Assembly (NCBI GenBank): GCA_021154065.1
Contig: JAJKJG010000217.1
Coordinates: 1-5,187, forward strand
Direction of reading: 5' to 3'
DNA from: Methylobacterium sp.
GTDB lineage: Bacteria; Pseudomonadota; Alphaproteobacteria; Rhizobiales; Beijerinckiaceae
DNA: 5,187 nt
This document shows positions 1 to 4,895 of this stretch, one piece after another. The translations under genes and the position numbers were made by a program. Positions within the stretch are counted from its first letter, which is position 1; each line of letters opens with the position of its first letter. The notes under the pieces were generated by a model. It worked only from the letters and a program-made list of their open reading frames with translations, had not been told where the DNA came from and made no database searches.

Positions 1-2
1 CC

Positions 3-572
3 TCACATCACCTCGACCCGCACCACCTGGACCCCGTCCTCGACCCTCACCTCGACCACCCTCGCCTCGCCGCGCTTGACGACGCTGACCTTGCCGCTGC
101 GTTCGAGGCGGGCCTCCTTCACCGTCTCGGTCCGGTCGAGCCCTTCGGTGCGCAGATCCTCGTCAAGGTCGTGCTCGGTGATGTGGGCGCCGCGCATGGC
201 GTCGCGGTCGGGCTTGCCGTCGCGGACGAGGACGCGCGGCCGGCCCTTCACGAGATTGCCGAAACCGTGCGAACGCGAAGCGCCGAACGAGAACACCCAG
301 TGCATCGCGATCAGCGCCGCGCCGGCCGCGAGCGCCGGCCAGAACGGCGCGTTGCCGGTGATGGCGCGGCTCACGACCGCGCCGAGCATGATGCCGAGGA
401 TCACGTCGAAGGCGGTCGCGTGGCTCATGAAGCGCTTCTTGGCGAGGCGCACGAACACGACCATCACGGCAAAGACGATGACCGCGCGCAGCACCATGTG
501 GACGGCGCCGAGGTCCTTTGCCTCGAGCTCCAGGCCGAGCGCGGCACCGACAACGGCTTTCAGGCTCTCCAC
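3..572 (-). CDS. DUF421/YetF-type small integral membrane protein
   Basis: The 189-residue product looks like a DUF421 (YetF-type) inner-membrane protein; the molecular function of the family is not established. It has three hydrophobic segments near residues 26-43, 55-72 and 78-96. A charged cytoplasmic domain follows, carrying the family pattern of FDVILG after the first helix, KGRPRVLVRDG at about 109-119, HITEHDLDEDL at 130-140 and EARLERSGKVSVV at 153-165. The start is GTG at 570-572. A later ATG (residue 26) would begin right at the first helix, but homologs as I remember them carry a similar short N-terminal stretch, so I prefer the GTG. An AAAGG-like Shine-Dalgarno lies just upstream, inside the end of the channel gene. 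Only 2 bases separate it from the channel stop, which suggests translational coupling. The stop at 3-5 is inside the window, so the gene is complete. Family call is confident; role is unknown. Confidence 0.88.
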   Translation of the reverse strand: MESLKAVVGAALGLELEAKDLGAVHMVLRAVIVFAVMVVFVRLAKKRFMSHATAFDVILGIMLGAVVSRAITGNAPFWPALAAGAALIAMHWVFSFGASRSHGFGNLVKGRPRVLVRDGKPDRDAMRGAHITEHDLDEDLRTEGLDRTETVKEARLERSGKVSVVKRGEARVVEVRVEDGVQVVRVEVM

Positions 573-574
573 CG

Positions 575-2701
575 TCAGGCCTTTGCCTCGGCTGCGATCG
601 AGGCTTTTCCGGCCGCGAGGACCGGCACCGCGGCGGCTGCCGCCGCGGCATCCCCGCCTCCGACCTGCACGGTCGGAAAAGCGAAGCGGATGCCGTTCTC
701 GTCGAAGGCTTTCTTGATCATCGCCAGCGCGCGGCGGCGCATGACGAACTGCTCGTTCGGCTTCGTCATCATCTTGAGGCGGAGCTGGATCGCGTAGTCG
801 CCGAACTGCTCGACTCCCTGCATCTTCAAGGGCTCGATGACGTGCGGCGCGAATTCGGGATCGGCGGCAAGCTCCTTGCCGATCTCCTTGACGAGCTTCT
901 TCGCCTTCTCGATGTCCGAATCGTAGCTGACGCCGATCGTCATCTTGTCGATGACCCAGTCGCGGCTCATGTTCTGCACCGCGCCGAGCTGCCCGAAGGG
1001 CACGGTGTAGACCGGCCCGCGATGATGGCGGAGCTTCACCGAGCGCAGGCTGAACGACTCGACGGTGCCCCTATAATTACCGCTCTGGATGTACTCGCCA
1101 ACCCGGAAGGCATCGTCGAGGAGATAGAAGACGCCGCTGATCACGTCGCGCACGAGCGTCTGCGAGCCGAAGCCGATCGCGACGCCGATGACGCCGGCGC
1201 CGGCGATCAGTGGCCCGATCTCGATCCCGACCGCGGACAGCGCCATCATCACCGCGACGACTGCCAGGGCCACGAAGGCGAAGTTGCGGAAGGTCGGTAG
1301 CAGCGTGCGCAGGCGCGCCTCGCGGGCGGCGGCTTCGTCGTCGAGGCCGGCCGCGCCTTGCGCCGCCGCGAGCCGGCGATCGATAAGCGTCTTCAGGATC
1401 TGCCACAGAAGATCGGCGACGAGGAAGATCACGACGGCGCTGAGCGCGCCGCGCACGAGCCGCGTCATGAGAGTATCGCGGCCGGCGAACTGCACGACGT
1501 CGATCTCCCAAAAGCGGGCGAGGAACAGCGCCGCCGCGAGGATCAGGACGGCGCGCAAGCCGCGCTCGACATAGACGGTCGCAAGGCTCGCGGAGCGCGC
1601 CGGCGCCGCGTCCCCGTCCCCGCCCGGGGGGGCGAGGAGATGCGAAGCGGCGCGGTTCATGACCGAGAAGGCGAGCGGCAGCACGAGGGCGACGACCGCC
1701 ACCCCGAAAAACCCCCAGAGACCCAGCACCCACATCAGCCAGATCAGGATGAGGTAGACAGTCAGAAGCCAGTCGAGCGCCTCGCGCCGGCGATGCCCGG
1801 CTTGGCTCGTCGAAGCGGCCGCGAGCCGTGGCCGGCGCCAGAGCGCCTCGATCGTGATGAGGAGGAGCCCGAGGCCAAGCGTGAAGGCGACGAGGCTCTG
1901 CACATCATCGGAGAAGCCGAGCGCGGCGAGCGCGTCGCAGCTCGCCCAGCCGAACGCAAACCAGGCGGCGAAGGCGCCGATGCGCAGATGCCAGAACGAG
2001 GCTGTCTGCTCCGGCATCGGCACGAGGCGGTAGCGCGCGACGTCGTCCGCGCCAAGGCGCGGCTCGAGCAGGAGCCGCGACACCAGGAGCGCCACGCGCC
2101 AGGCGAGCGCCGCGATGAGGTAGGCGAGCACGATCGCCTTGAGGACCGGCGGCCAGTCGAACGCCAGAAAAGCGCCGATGCTGCCGGCGGCGAAGACCAC
2201 GACGGCGGCAAGACCGAAGCCGAAACGGACGGCCGTCGCCCGCAGGCGGTGAGCGACGGTGTCGAAGGGCGCGTGCTCGGCCCGCAGGCGCGCGGCGTGC
2301 GTCGCGCGCCTGAACGCCCACTCGGCCCCGGCGCCGAGAAGGCCGAAGCCGAGCACGAGGACGAGGATGTCGAGCGGGCTGCGGTTCTGGAGTTCCCCAC
2401 CGAGAACGGCGCTGGCGTCCCGCAGCTCCTGCGGCAGCTGCGAGACCGCGGCGCCGAGACGGTTGAGACGCGCCCGCGTCAGCGCCAGGCGCTCGGCCGC
2501 AAAGCGCGAAAACGAGGCCTCGGCGGCGCCTTGACCGTTCGGCGGCGCCTTCTTCAGCTCCGCGTCGAGCCAGCTGCGCACCGCCGGCTCGCCCAGAAGC
2601 TTCAACAGCTCGCGCACCTGCGCCGGCGGCTCTGGCGTCTGCGCCGATGCCGGCATGCCGGCGAGCAGGAACAAGCCCAAAAGGGCGGCGATGATCCGCA
2701 T
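575..2701 (-). CDS. Large MscS-family mechanosensitive ion channel
   Basis: The 708-residue protein is a large MscS-type channel, expected to open under membrane tension and release solutes during hypo-osmotic shock. Residues 1-20 form a signal peptide with a likely cut after ASA-20. A helical, charged periplasmic domain (about 21-105) follows. Around ten hydrophobic segments lie between about 108 and 525. The pore helix is the Gly/Ala-rich stretch near 494-525 (GAGVIGVAIGFGSQ, then DVISGVFYLLDD and FRVGEYI). The beta domain holds the typical YTVPFGQL near 565-572 and N577 in QNMSRDW, and the C-terminal alpha/beta part runs to about 680. The tail (681-708) is Gly/Ala-rich with seven alanines in a row at 685-691. 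Length and build resemble the YbiO-like multi-helix members rather than the short E. coli MscS of 286 residues. The ATG start is preceded by a G-rich ribosome site and is confirmed by the signal peptide. It lies 41 bases after the hydrolase gene and 2 bases before the DUF421 gene. Confidence 0.95.
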   Translation of the reverse strand: MRIIAALLGLFLLAGMPASAQTPEPPAQVRELLKLLGEPAVRSWLDAELKKAPPNGQGAAEASFSRFAAERLALTRARLNRLGAAVSQLPQELRDASAVLGGELQNRSPLDILVLVLGFGLLGAGAEWAFRRATHAARLRAEHAPFDTVAHRLRATAVRFGFGLAAVVVFAAGSIGAFLAFDWPPVLKAIVLAYLIAALAWRVALLVSRLLLEPRLGADDVARYRLVPMPEQTASFWHLRIGAFAAWFAFGWASCDALAALGFSDDVQSLVAFTLGLGLLLITIEALWRRPRLAAASTSQAGHRRREALDWLLTVYLILIWLMWVLGLWGFFGVAVVALVLPLAFSVMNRAASHLLAPPGGDGDAAPARSASLATVYVERGLRAVLILAAALFLARFWEIDVVQFAGRDTLMTRLVRGALSAVVIFLVADLLWQILKTLIDRRLAAAQGAAGLDDEAAAREARLRTLLPTFRNFAFVALAVVAVMMALSAVGIEIGPLIAGAGVIGVAIGFGSQTLVRDVISGVFYLLDDAFRVGEYIQSGNYRGTVESFSLRSVKLRHHRGPVYTVPFGQLGAVQNMSRDWVIDKMTIGVSYDSDIEKAKKLVKEIGKELAADPEFAPHVIEPLKMQGVEQFGDYAIQLRLKMMTKPNEQFVMRRRALAMIKKAFDENGIRFAFPTVQVGGGDAAAAAAAVPVLAAGKASIAAEAKA

Positions 2702-2710
2702 GCGAGCCCC

Positions 2711-2734
2711 CGCCGTCGCGTGATCGCGGCGGCG
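2711..2734. repeat. Inverted repeat between hydrolase and channel genes
   Basis: Two 10-base arms, CGCCGTCGCG and CGCGGCGGCG, flank a TGAT loop and can form a hairpin with one non-Watson-Crick pair (G-U if read on the plus strand, C-A on the minus strand). It fills most of the 41-base gap between the hydrolase stop and the channel start. No T-run follows, so it is not a classic terminator. On a minus-strand transcript it could set the relative levels of the two genes or mark an mRNA processing point. In DNA this GC-rich, such a hairpin may also be chance. Confidence 0.35.
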
Positions 2735-2742
2735 CGGCTAAG

Positions 2743-3507
2743 CTACGGCCGCTCGGCGAGGAAGGCCAGCACGCCCTGCTTATGGAGCTTGTCGCCGACG
2801 GCGAGATTGTGGTCGCGGCCGGGGATGTCGAGCGCGCGGGCGTTCGGCATGAGGTCGGCGAGCGCCTGCGGGTCGCCCGCGACCTCGTCCTTGGTGCCGA
2901 CGGCGATCAGCGCCGGCGTTGTGATCGCGCCGACCTCCGCCCGCGACATCACTTGGCGCGAGCCCCGGATGCAGGCGGCGAGCGCCTTGAGGTCGCTCTT
3001 GGTCTGCTCGGCGAACAGGCGGAAGCTGCGCTGCGTCGGGTCGGCGAGCGCGTCGGCGGAGGGCGCCTCCATGGCGTCGGCGATCCCGAGCGGCAGGCCG
3101 ACGCCCTCGACGAGGTGGATGCCGAGCCCGCCCATGATCAGCGAGCGGGTGCGGTCGGGGCGCGCGAGCGCGAGATACGCGGCGATCCTTGCGCCCATCG
3201 AGTAGCCCATGACGTCGGCCCGATCGAGCCCGAGATGGTCGAGCAGCGCCCGCGTATCCTCGGCCATGATCGCGGTGTGATAGGCCGCCGGCTCATAGAG
3301 CTTCTGGCTCTGACCGTGGCCGCGGTTGTCGAGCGCGACGACGCGAAAGCCGGCATGGCCGAGCGTCTTCGTCCACAGCGTGTTGACCCAGTTGACGACG
3401 TGGTTCGAGGCGAAGCCGTGGATCAGGAGCACCGCGTCGGCGCGCGGGTCGGCGGCCGGGAAATCGGCATAGGCGATGCGCACACCGGCGGAGGAGAAGA
3501 ACTGCAT
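2743..3507 (-). CDS. Alpha/beta-fold hydrolase
   Basis: The 254-residue protein is a complete alpha/beta hydrolase of the MhpC-like Abhydrolase_1 type, probably a cytoplasmic esterase or C-C/ester hydrolase; the substrate cannot be read from the sequence. The oxyanion-hole HGF is at residues 30-32, followed by the DNRGHG motif at 60-65. The nucleophile elbow GYSMG (101-105) carries Ser103. The acid is probably Asp207 in GTKDE and the base His233 in GRDHN, so the triad appears intact. There is no signal peptide. The ATG at 3505-3507 is the first start in frame; its upstream stretch lacks a strong Shine-Dalgarno, so the leader may be short. It is the first gene of the probable hydrolase-channel-DUF421 transcription unit and faces the 117-residue gene across a 156-base divergent region. 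Fold confidence is high; a specific function should not be assigned. Confidence 0.93.
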   Translation of the reverse strand: MQFFSSAGVRIAYADFPAADPRADAVLLIHGFASNHVVNWVNTLWTKTLGHAGFRVVALDNRGHGQSQKLYEPAAYHTAIMAEDTRALLDHLGLDRADVMGYSMGARIAAYLALARPDRTRSLIMGGLGIHLVEGVGLPLGIADAMEAPSADALADPTQRSFRLFAEQTKSDLKALAACIRGSRQVMSRAEVGAITTPALIAVGTKDEVAGDPQALADLMPNARALDIPGRDHNLAVGDKLHKQGVLAFLAERP

Positions 3508-3531
3508 GGGCTCGCACGCAAAGGCGGGCGA

Positions 3532-3560
3532 GCCATAGGGGCTCGTTGCCCGGCAGGCAA
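3532..3560 (-). promoter_or_regulatory. Candidate sigma-70-like promoter for the hydrolase-channel operon
   Basis: Read on the minus strand, TTGCCT (3560-3555) and TATGGC (3537-3532) are separated by 17 bases, a spacing typical of housekeeping promoters. The implied transcription start near 3525 would leave a leader of roughly 18 bases before the hydrolase ATG at 3507. Matches to consensus are partial. This is the best candidate I could find by eye in this divergent region, not a demonstrated promoter. Confidence 0.3.
3546..3560. repeat. Inverted repeat TTGCC-N5-GGCAA, possible operator
   Basis: Perfect 5-base arms TTGCC and GGCAA surround the spacer CGGCA. The element overlaps the proposed -35 box and spacer of the hydrolase promoter, a usual place for a repressor site. 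It is short enough to arise by chance, so the regulatory role is an inference. Confidence 0.3.
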
Positions 3561-3563
3561 TGT

Positions 3564-3576
3564 TCGGCGACGCCGA
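3564..3576. repeat. Inverted repeat TCGGCGACGCCGA in the divergent region
   Basis: A perfect 13-base inverted repeat with a single central A lies 3 bases beyond the TTGCC-N5-GGCAA element and upstream of the proposed hydrolase promoter. The two adjacent dyads could be binding sites of different or paired regulators of the divergent genes. GC-rich composition makes such dyads fairly common. The rest of the 3508-3663 region holds a T6 run at 3593-3598, and I found no convincing plus-strand promoter in it. Confidence 0.28.
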
Positions 3577-3647
3577 CCACCGCGCCAGCGGCTTTTTTGC
3601 GCCGGCCCTGCAACCCTTCCTGAGACCAAGCCTTACCGAGTGGCCTG

Positions 3648-3654
3648 AAAGGGA
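3648..3654 (+). promoter_or_regulatory. Ribosome binding site of the 117-residue gene
   Basis: AAAGGGA lies 9 bases ahead of the ATG at 3664. This is a good Shine-Dalgarno match at a normal distance and it supports the chosen start. Confidence 0.6.
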
Positions 3655-3663
3655 CCCGCAACC

Positions 3664-4017
3664 ATGGCGACCCGTGACGACCTGCCGCCGAGCCGCTCGG
3701 CAAAGCCGATCGACCCGCCCCCTGCGTCCGGCCGGCCGACGACGGCGCAGCTCAAGGGCGACATCGATAGCGGCCGCACTGGCGATAAGGTCGGCGTCTT
3801 CGATCCGGCGCTCGCGCCGCTCGGGACCGAAGACGAGGCGGCCGGCGCTCCGCCCTCGCGGGAAGCGATCGCCATGGCGCGACGGCAGGAGCGCGGCGGT
3901 CCGGCCGGCGGCGGCGGGAACGCGCCCCAGGGCGGTCCGCGTGTCGTGCTCTACGGCTTCATCGCCTTTATCGCCGTCGTGGCGCTCGCCTTCGCCGGCG
4001 TGCTACTGCTGCGCTGA
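3664..4017 (+). CDS. Conserved-looking hypothetical protein with C-terminal membrane anchor
   Basis: The 117-residue protein has no function that I can name. Its N-terminal 90 or so residues are hydrophilic and Pro/Gly/Ala-rich, probably disordered. They include the stretch TTAQLKGDIDSGRTGDKVG (26-44), followed by FDPALAPLGTEDEAAG (46-61), which I recall in similar small proteins of Rhizobiales; that recall is unverified. A single hydrophobic helix at about 95-116 ends in LLLR at the very C terminus. This gives a tail-anchored layout with the soluble part probably in the cytoplasm. There is no N-terminal signal peptide. The ATG is backed by AAAGGGA 9 bases upstream. Codon positions show the expected G/C-rich third base in this frame. 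The gene is transcribed divergently from the hydrolase and converges on the 102-residue gene. It looks monocistronic. Confidence 0.85.
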   Translation: MATRDDLPPSRSAKPIDPPPASGRPTTAQLKGDIDSGRTGDKVGVFDPALAPLGTEDEAAGAPPSREAIAMARRQERGGPAGGGGNAPQGGPRVVLYGFIAFIAVVALAFAGVLLLR

Positions 4018-4027
4018 CCGGCCGCGG

Positions 4028-4037
4028 GATTGCAATC
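4028..4037. repeat. 10-base palindrome GATTGCAATC at a convergent gene junction
   Basis: This perfect palindrome covers most of the 18-base gap between the converging stop codons and includes the first two bases of the minus-strand stop. It is AT-richer than its surroundings. Its place suggests a minimal bidirectional 3' end or a protein site. A 10-base self-complementary stretch without a loop is a poor RNA hairpin, so a true intrinsic terminator is not shown. Confidence 0.3.
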
Positions 4038-4344
4038 AGGCGACGGCGCCCCCGCCTTCGTTGCAGCGCGCGGGCACGAGACTGAGCCGCGGGCGCGCCG
4101 GGCCGGTCCAGAAATCGACCTCGATCATCTCGCCTTCGCTGCCGCCAAGCGTCAGGCGGTAGCCCATCTTGGCGCCAAGCGCGCGCGCCTGGTCGAGATT
4201 GGCCGCCGACATTATGTGCGTGACGCGGCCGTGGCCGGCGTTCAGGAGCGCCGCCAGGATGCCGAGCTCGACACCCTCGTGGAACGCCGCGTCGCGGGCC
4301 GGGAAGCGCAGCGACAGACCATCCTCAACCTGAACCCAGCGCAT
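4036..4344 (-). CDS. Small conserved-looking hypothetical protein, 102 residues
   Basis: I do not recognise a named family. The product is soluble-looking, without signal peptide or membrane helix, and probably an alpha/beta fold. It opens with MRWVQVEDGLSLRFPARD, then a helix around EGVELGILAALLNAG (23-37), a strand-like VTHIM (41-45), and a helix NLDQARALGAKMGYRL (49-64) leading to acidic strands at 69-79. The C-terminal 15 residues look disordered. The frame is open further up to an ATG at 4461, but I chose the ATG at 4342-4344. It has AAGGGG 6 bases ahead, whereas the upstream ATG has no Shine-Dalgarno and would add a low-complexity Arg/Ser/Ala-rich extension. It follows the acetyltransferase gene on the same strand after a 141-base gap, so co-transcription is possible but not compelling. 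Confidence 0.78.
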   Translation of the reverse strand: MRWVQVEDGLSLRFPARDAAFHEGVELGILAALLNAGHGRVTHIMSAANLDQARALGAKMGYRLTLGGSEGEMIEVDFWTGPARPRLSLVPARCNEGGGAVA

Positions 4345-4350
4345 GCCGCC

Positions 4351-4356
4351 CCCCTT
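4351..4356 (-). promoter_or_regulatory. Ribosome binding site that decides the start of the 102-residue gene
   Basis: On the minus strand AAGGGG precedes the ATG at 4344 by 6 bases. Further G residues follow, so the effective spacing can slide. This site is the main reason to reject the longer reading that starts at 4461. Confidence 0.55.
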
Positions 4357-4375
4357 GTGGCTCGATCTTCCGCCG

Positions 4376-4389
4376 AGCCTTGGAAGGCT
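4376..4389. repeat. Short inverted repeat upstream of the 102-residue gene
   Basis: AGCCT and AGGCT flank the spacer TGGA, and the arms extend to six pairs if the T and A next to them also pair. It lies about 31 bases ahead of the ATG at 4344. It could be an operator or a leader hairpin if that gene has its own promoter. I see no convincing promoter boxes beside it. Confidence 0.25.
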
Positions 4390-4450
4390 AGGAAGCTGCC
4401 GGCCCGGCCGCCAGTCGCGCGAAGCCGCAGCGGCGGCGGATCGGAGACTT

Positions 4451-4481
4451 ATCCCCGTCATTCACGCGTTCGGCCGGGGAT
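4451..4481 (-). terminator. Possible 3'-end hairpin after the acetyltransferase gene
   Basis: Perfect 7-base arms ATCCCCG and CGGGGAT enclose a 17-base loop. The structure begins 4 bases after the minus-strand stop codon of the acetyltransferase. Its position fits an end-of-gene structure that stabilises mRNA or helps termination. The loop is long and no T-run follows on the minus strand, so it is not a standard intrinsic terminator. Confidence 0.3.
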
Positions 4482-4485
4482 GCGC

Positions 4486-4761
4486 TCAGCCGTCGAGCAT
4501 CGCCGCGTATTCGGGATGGCGCGCCGCGTAGCCGGCCATGAACTCGCATTTCGCGACGACGCGCGCGCCTCGTCCCCGCAGCGTCTCGAAGACGCCGCGC
4601 GCGAGCTTCGAGCCGATGCCCTGGCCGGCAAGCTCTGCCGGCACCTCGGTGTGGAGAAGGACGACGCGGCCGCCATCGGTCTTGTAGTGGGCGACCGCGA
4701 GCGCGTCGCCGACGGCCATCTCGAACCGGTGTTGCGAGGGATTGTCGACGACATCGACCAT
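4486..4761 (-). CDS. YjdJ/NATD1-like GNAT-fold N-acetyltransferase
   Basis: The 91-residue protein matches the small single-domain GNAT group (Acetyltransf_CG type, as in E. coli YjdJ and human NATD1), which binds acetyl-CoA. The natural acceptor is generally unknown. The N-terminal strands cover about 11-38. The acetyl-CoA loop is GQGIGSKL at 46-53, preceded by the EVPAELAG segment. The family's C-terminal signature is present as CEFMAGYAARHPEY at 72-85. The length is close to the usual 90-100 residues. The frame is open back to 4905, but I chose the ATG at 4759-4761. GGAG lies 8 bases ahead of it, the domain starts right there, and the 48-residue upstream extension is low-quality sequence that would overlap the start of the divergent gene. 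It is divergent from the exported-protein gene and lies upstream of the 102-residue gene on the same strand. Confidence 0.9.
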   Translation of the reverse strand: MVDVVDNPSQHRFEMAVGDALAVAHYKTDGGRVVLLHTEVPAELAGQGIGSKLARGVFETLRGRGARVVAKCEFMAGYAARHPEYAAMLDG

Positions 4762-4782
4762 GGCACGGCTCCGGTTGCGAGG

Positions 4783-4794
4783 CGGGTGCACCCG
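4783..4794. repeat. 12-base perfect palindrome CGGGTGCACCCG, possible operator
   Basis: This perfect dyad lies 21 bases upstream of the acetyltransferase ATG, in the 134-base divergent region, where a repressor or activator site would be expected. No specific regulator can be named. The site is GC-rich, so a chance origin is possible. The rest of the divergent region shows no clear minus-strand promoter. Confidence 0.32.
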
Positions 4795-4834
4795 TCGGCC
4801 CCTGTGAACTGCGGGATCAACCGGCGCGCACGTC

Positions 4835-4863
4835 TTGGTAACGCCTGCAAGGCAGCCTAAGTT
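4835..4863 (+). promoter_or_regulatory. Candidate promoter for the right-edge exported-protein gene
   Basis: TTGGTA (4835-4840) and TAAGTT (4858-4863) are 17 bases apart in the most AT-rich part of this intergenic region. The implied start near 4870 gives a leader of about 26 bases containing the GGAG ribosome site at 4886-4889, 6 bases before the ATG. The -10 match is weak. The spacer contains small overlapping dyads (GCCTGCAAGGC). Confidence 0.3.
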
Positions 4864-4895
4864 TGATTTTGAGTCGGAAAGGTCCGGAGACGGGC

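Noticed and set aside
518..1300. A 260-codon plus-strand open frame opposite the channel C-terminal region
   Set aside because: It mirrors the codons of the channel gene, has no recognisable domain, and begins and ends with no ribosome-site support.
1617..1636. A G7 run with a neighbouring C-rich stretch that looks like a hairpin or slippage site
   Set aside because: It lies inside the channel coding frame, where it encodes a Gly/Pro linker between membrane segments, and the frame continues intact on both sides.
1358..3205. A 615-codon open frame on the plus strand opposite the channel and hydrolase genes
   Set aside because: It spans the boundary of two well-supported genes, is rich in Arg/Glu/His/Asp with no folded-domain pattern, and is what a high-GC antisense frame produces. 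The minus-strand frames carry clear MscS and hydrolase motifs.
3593..3598. A T6 run that could mark a plus-strand terminator
   Set aside because: No stable stem of adequate length directly precedes it, and it sits in a divergent promoter region where no plus-strand gene ends.
2782..3648. A 288-codon plus-strand open frame opposite the hydrolase
   Set aside because: It is an antisense shadow of a gene with an intact catalytic triad; its composition is low-complexity and charged.
3560..4162. A 200-codon plus-strand open frame in another frame of the 117-residue gene
   Set aside because: It is dominated by Arg/Ser/Pro runs typical of a frame-shifted shadow. The 117-residue frame has the ribosome site and a clear C-terminal membrane helix.
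4030..4860. A 276-codon plus-strand open frame opposite the 102-residue and acetyltransferase genes
   Set aside because: It runs across two minus-strand genes and their intergenic region, has no domain signature, and is best explained by GC bias.
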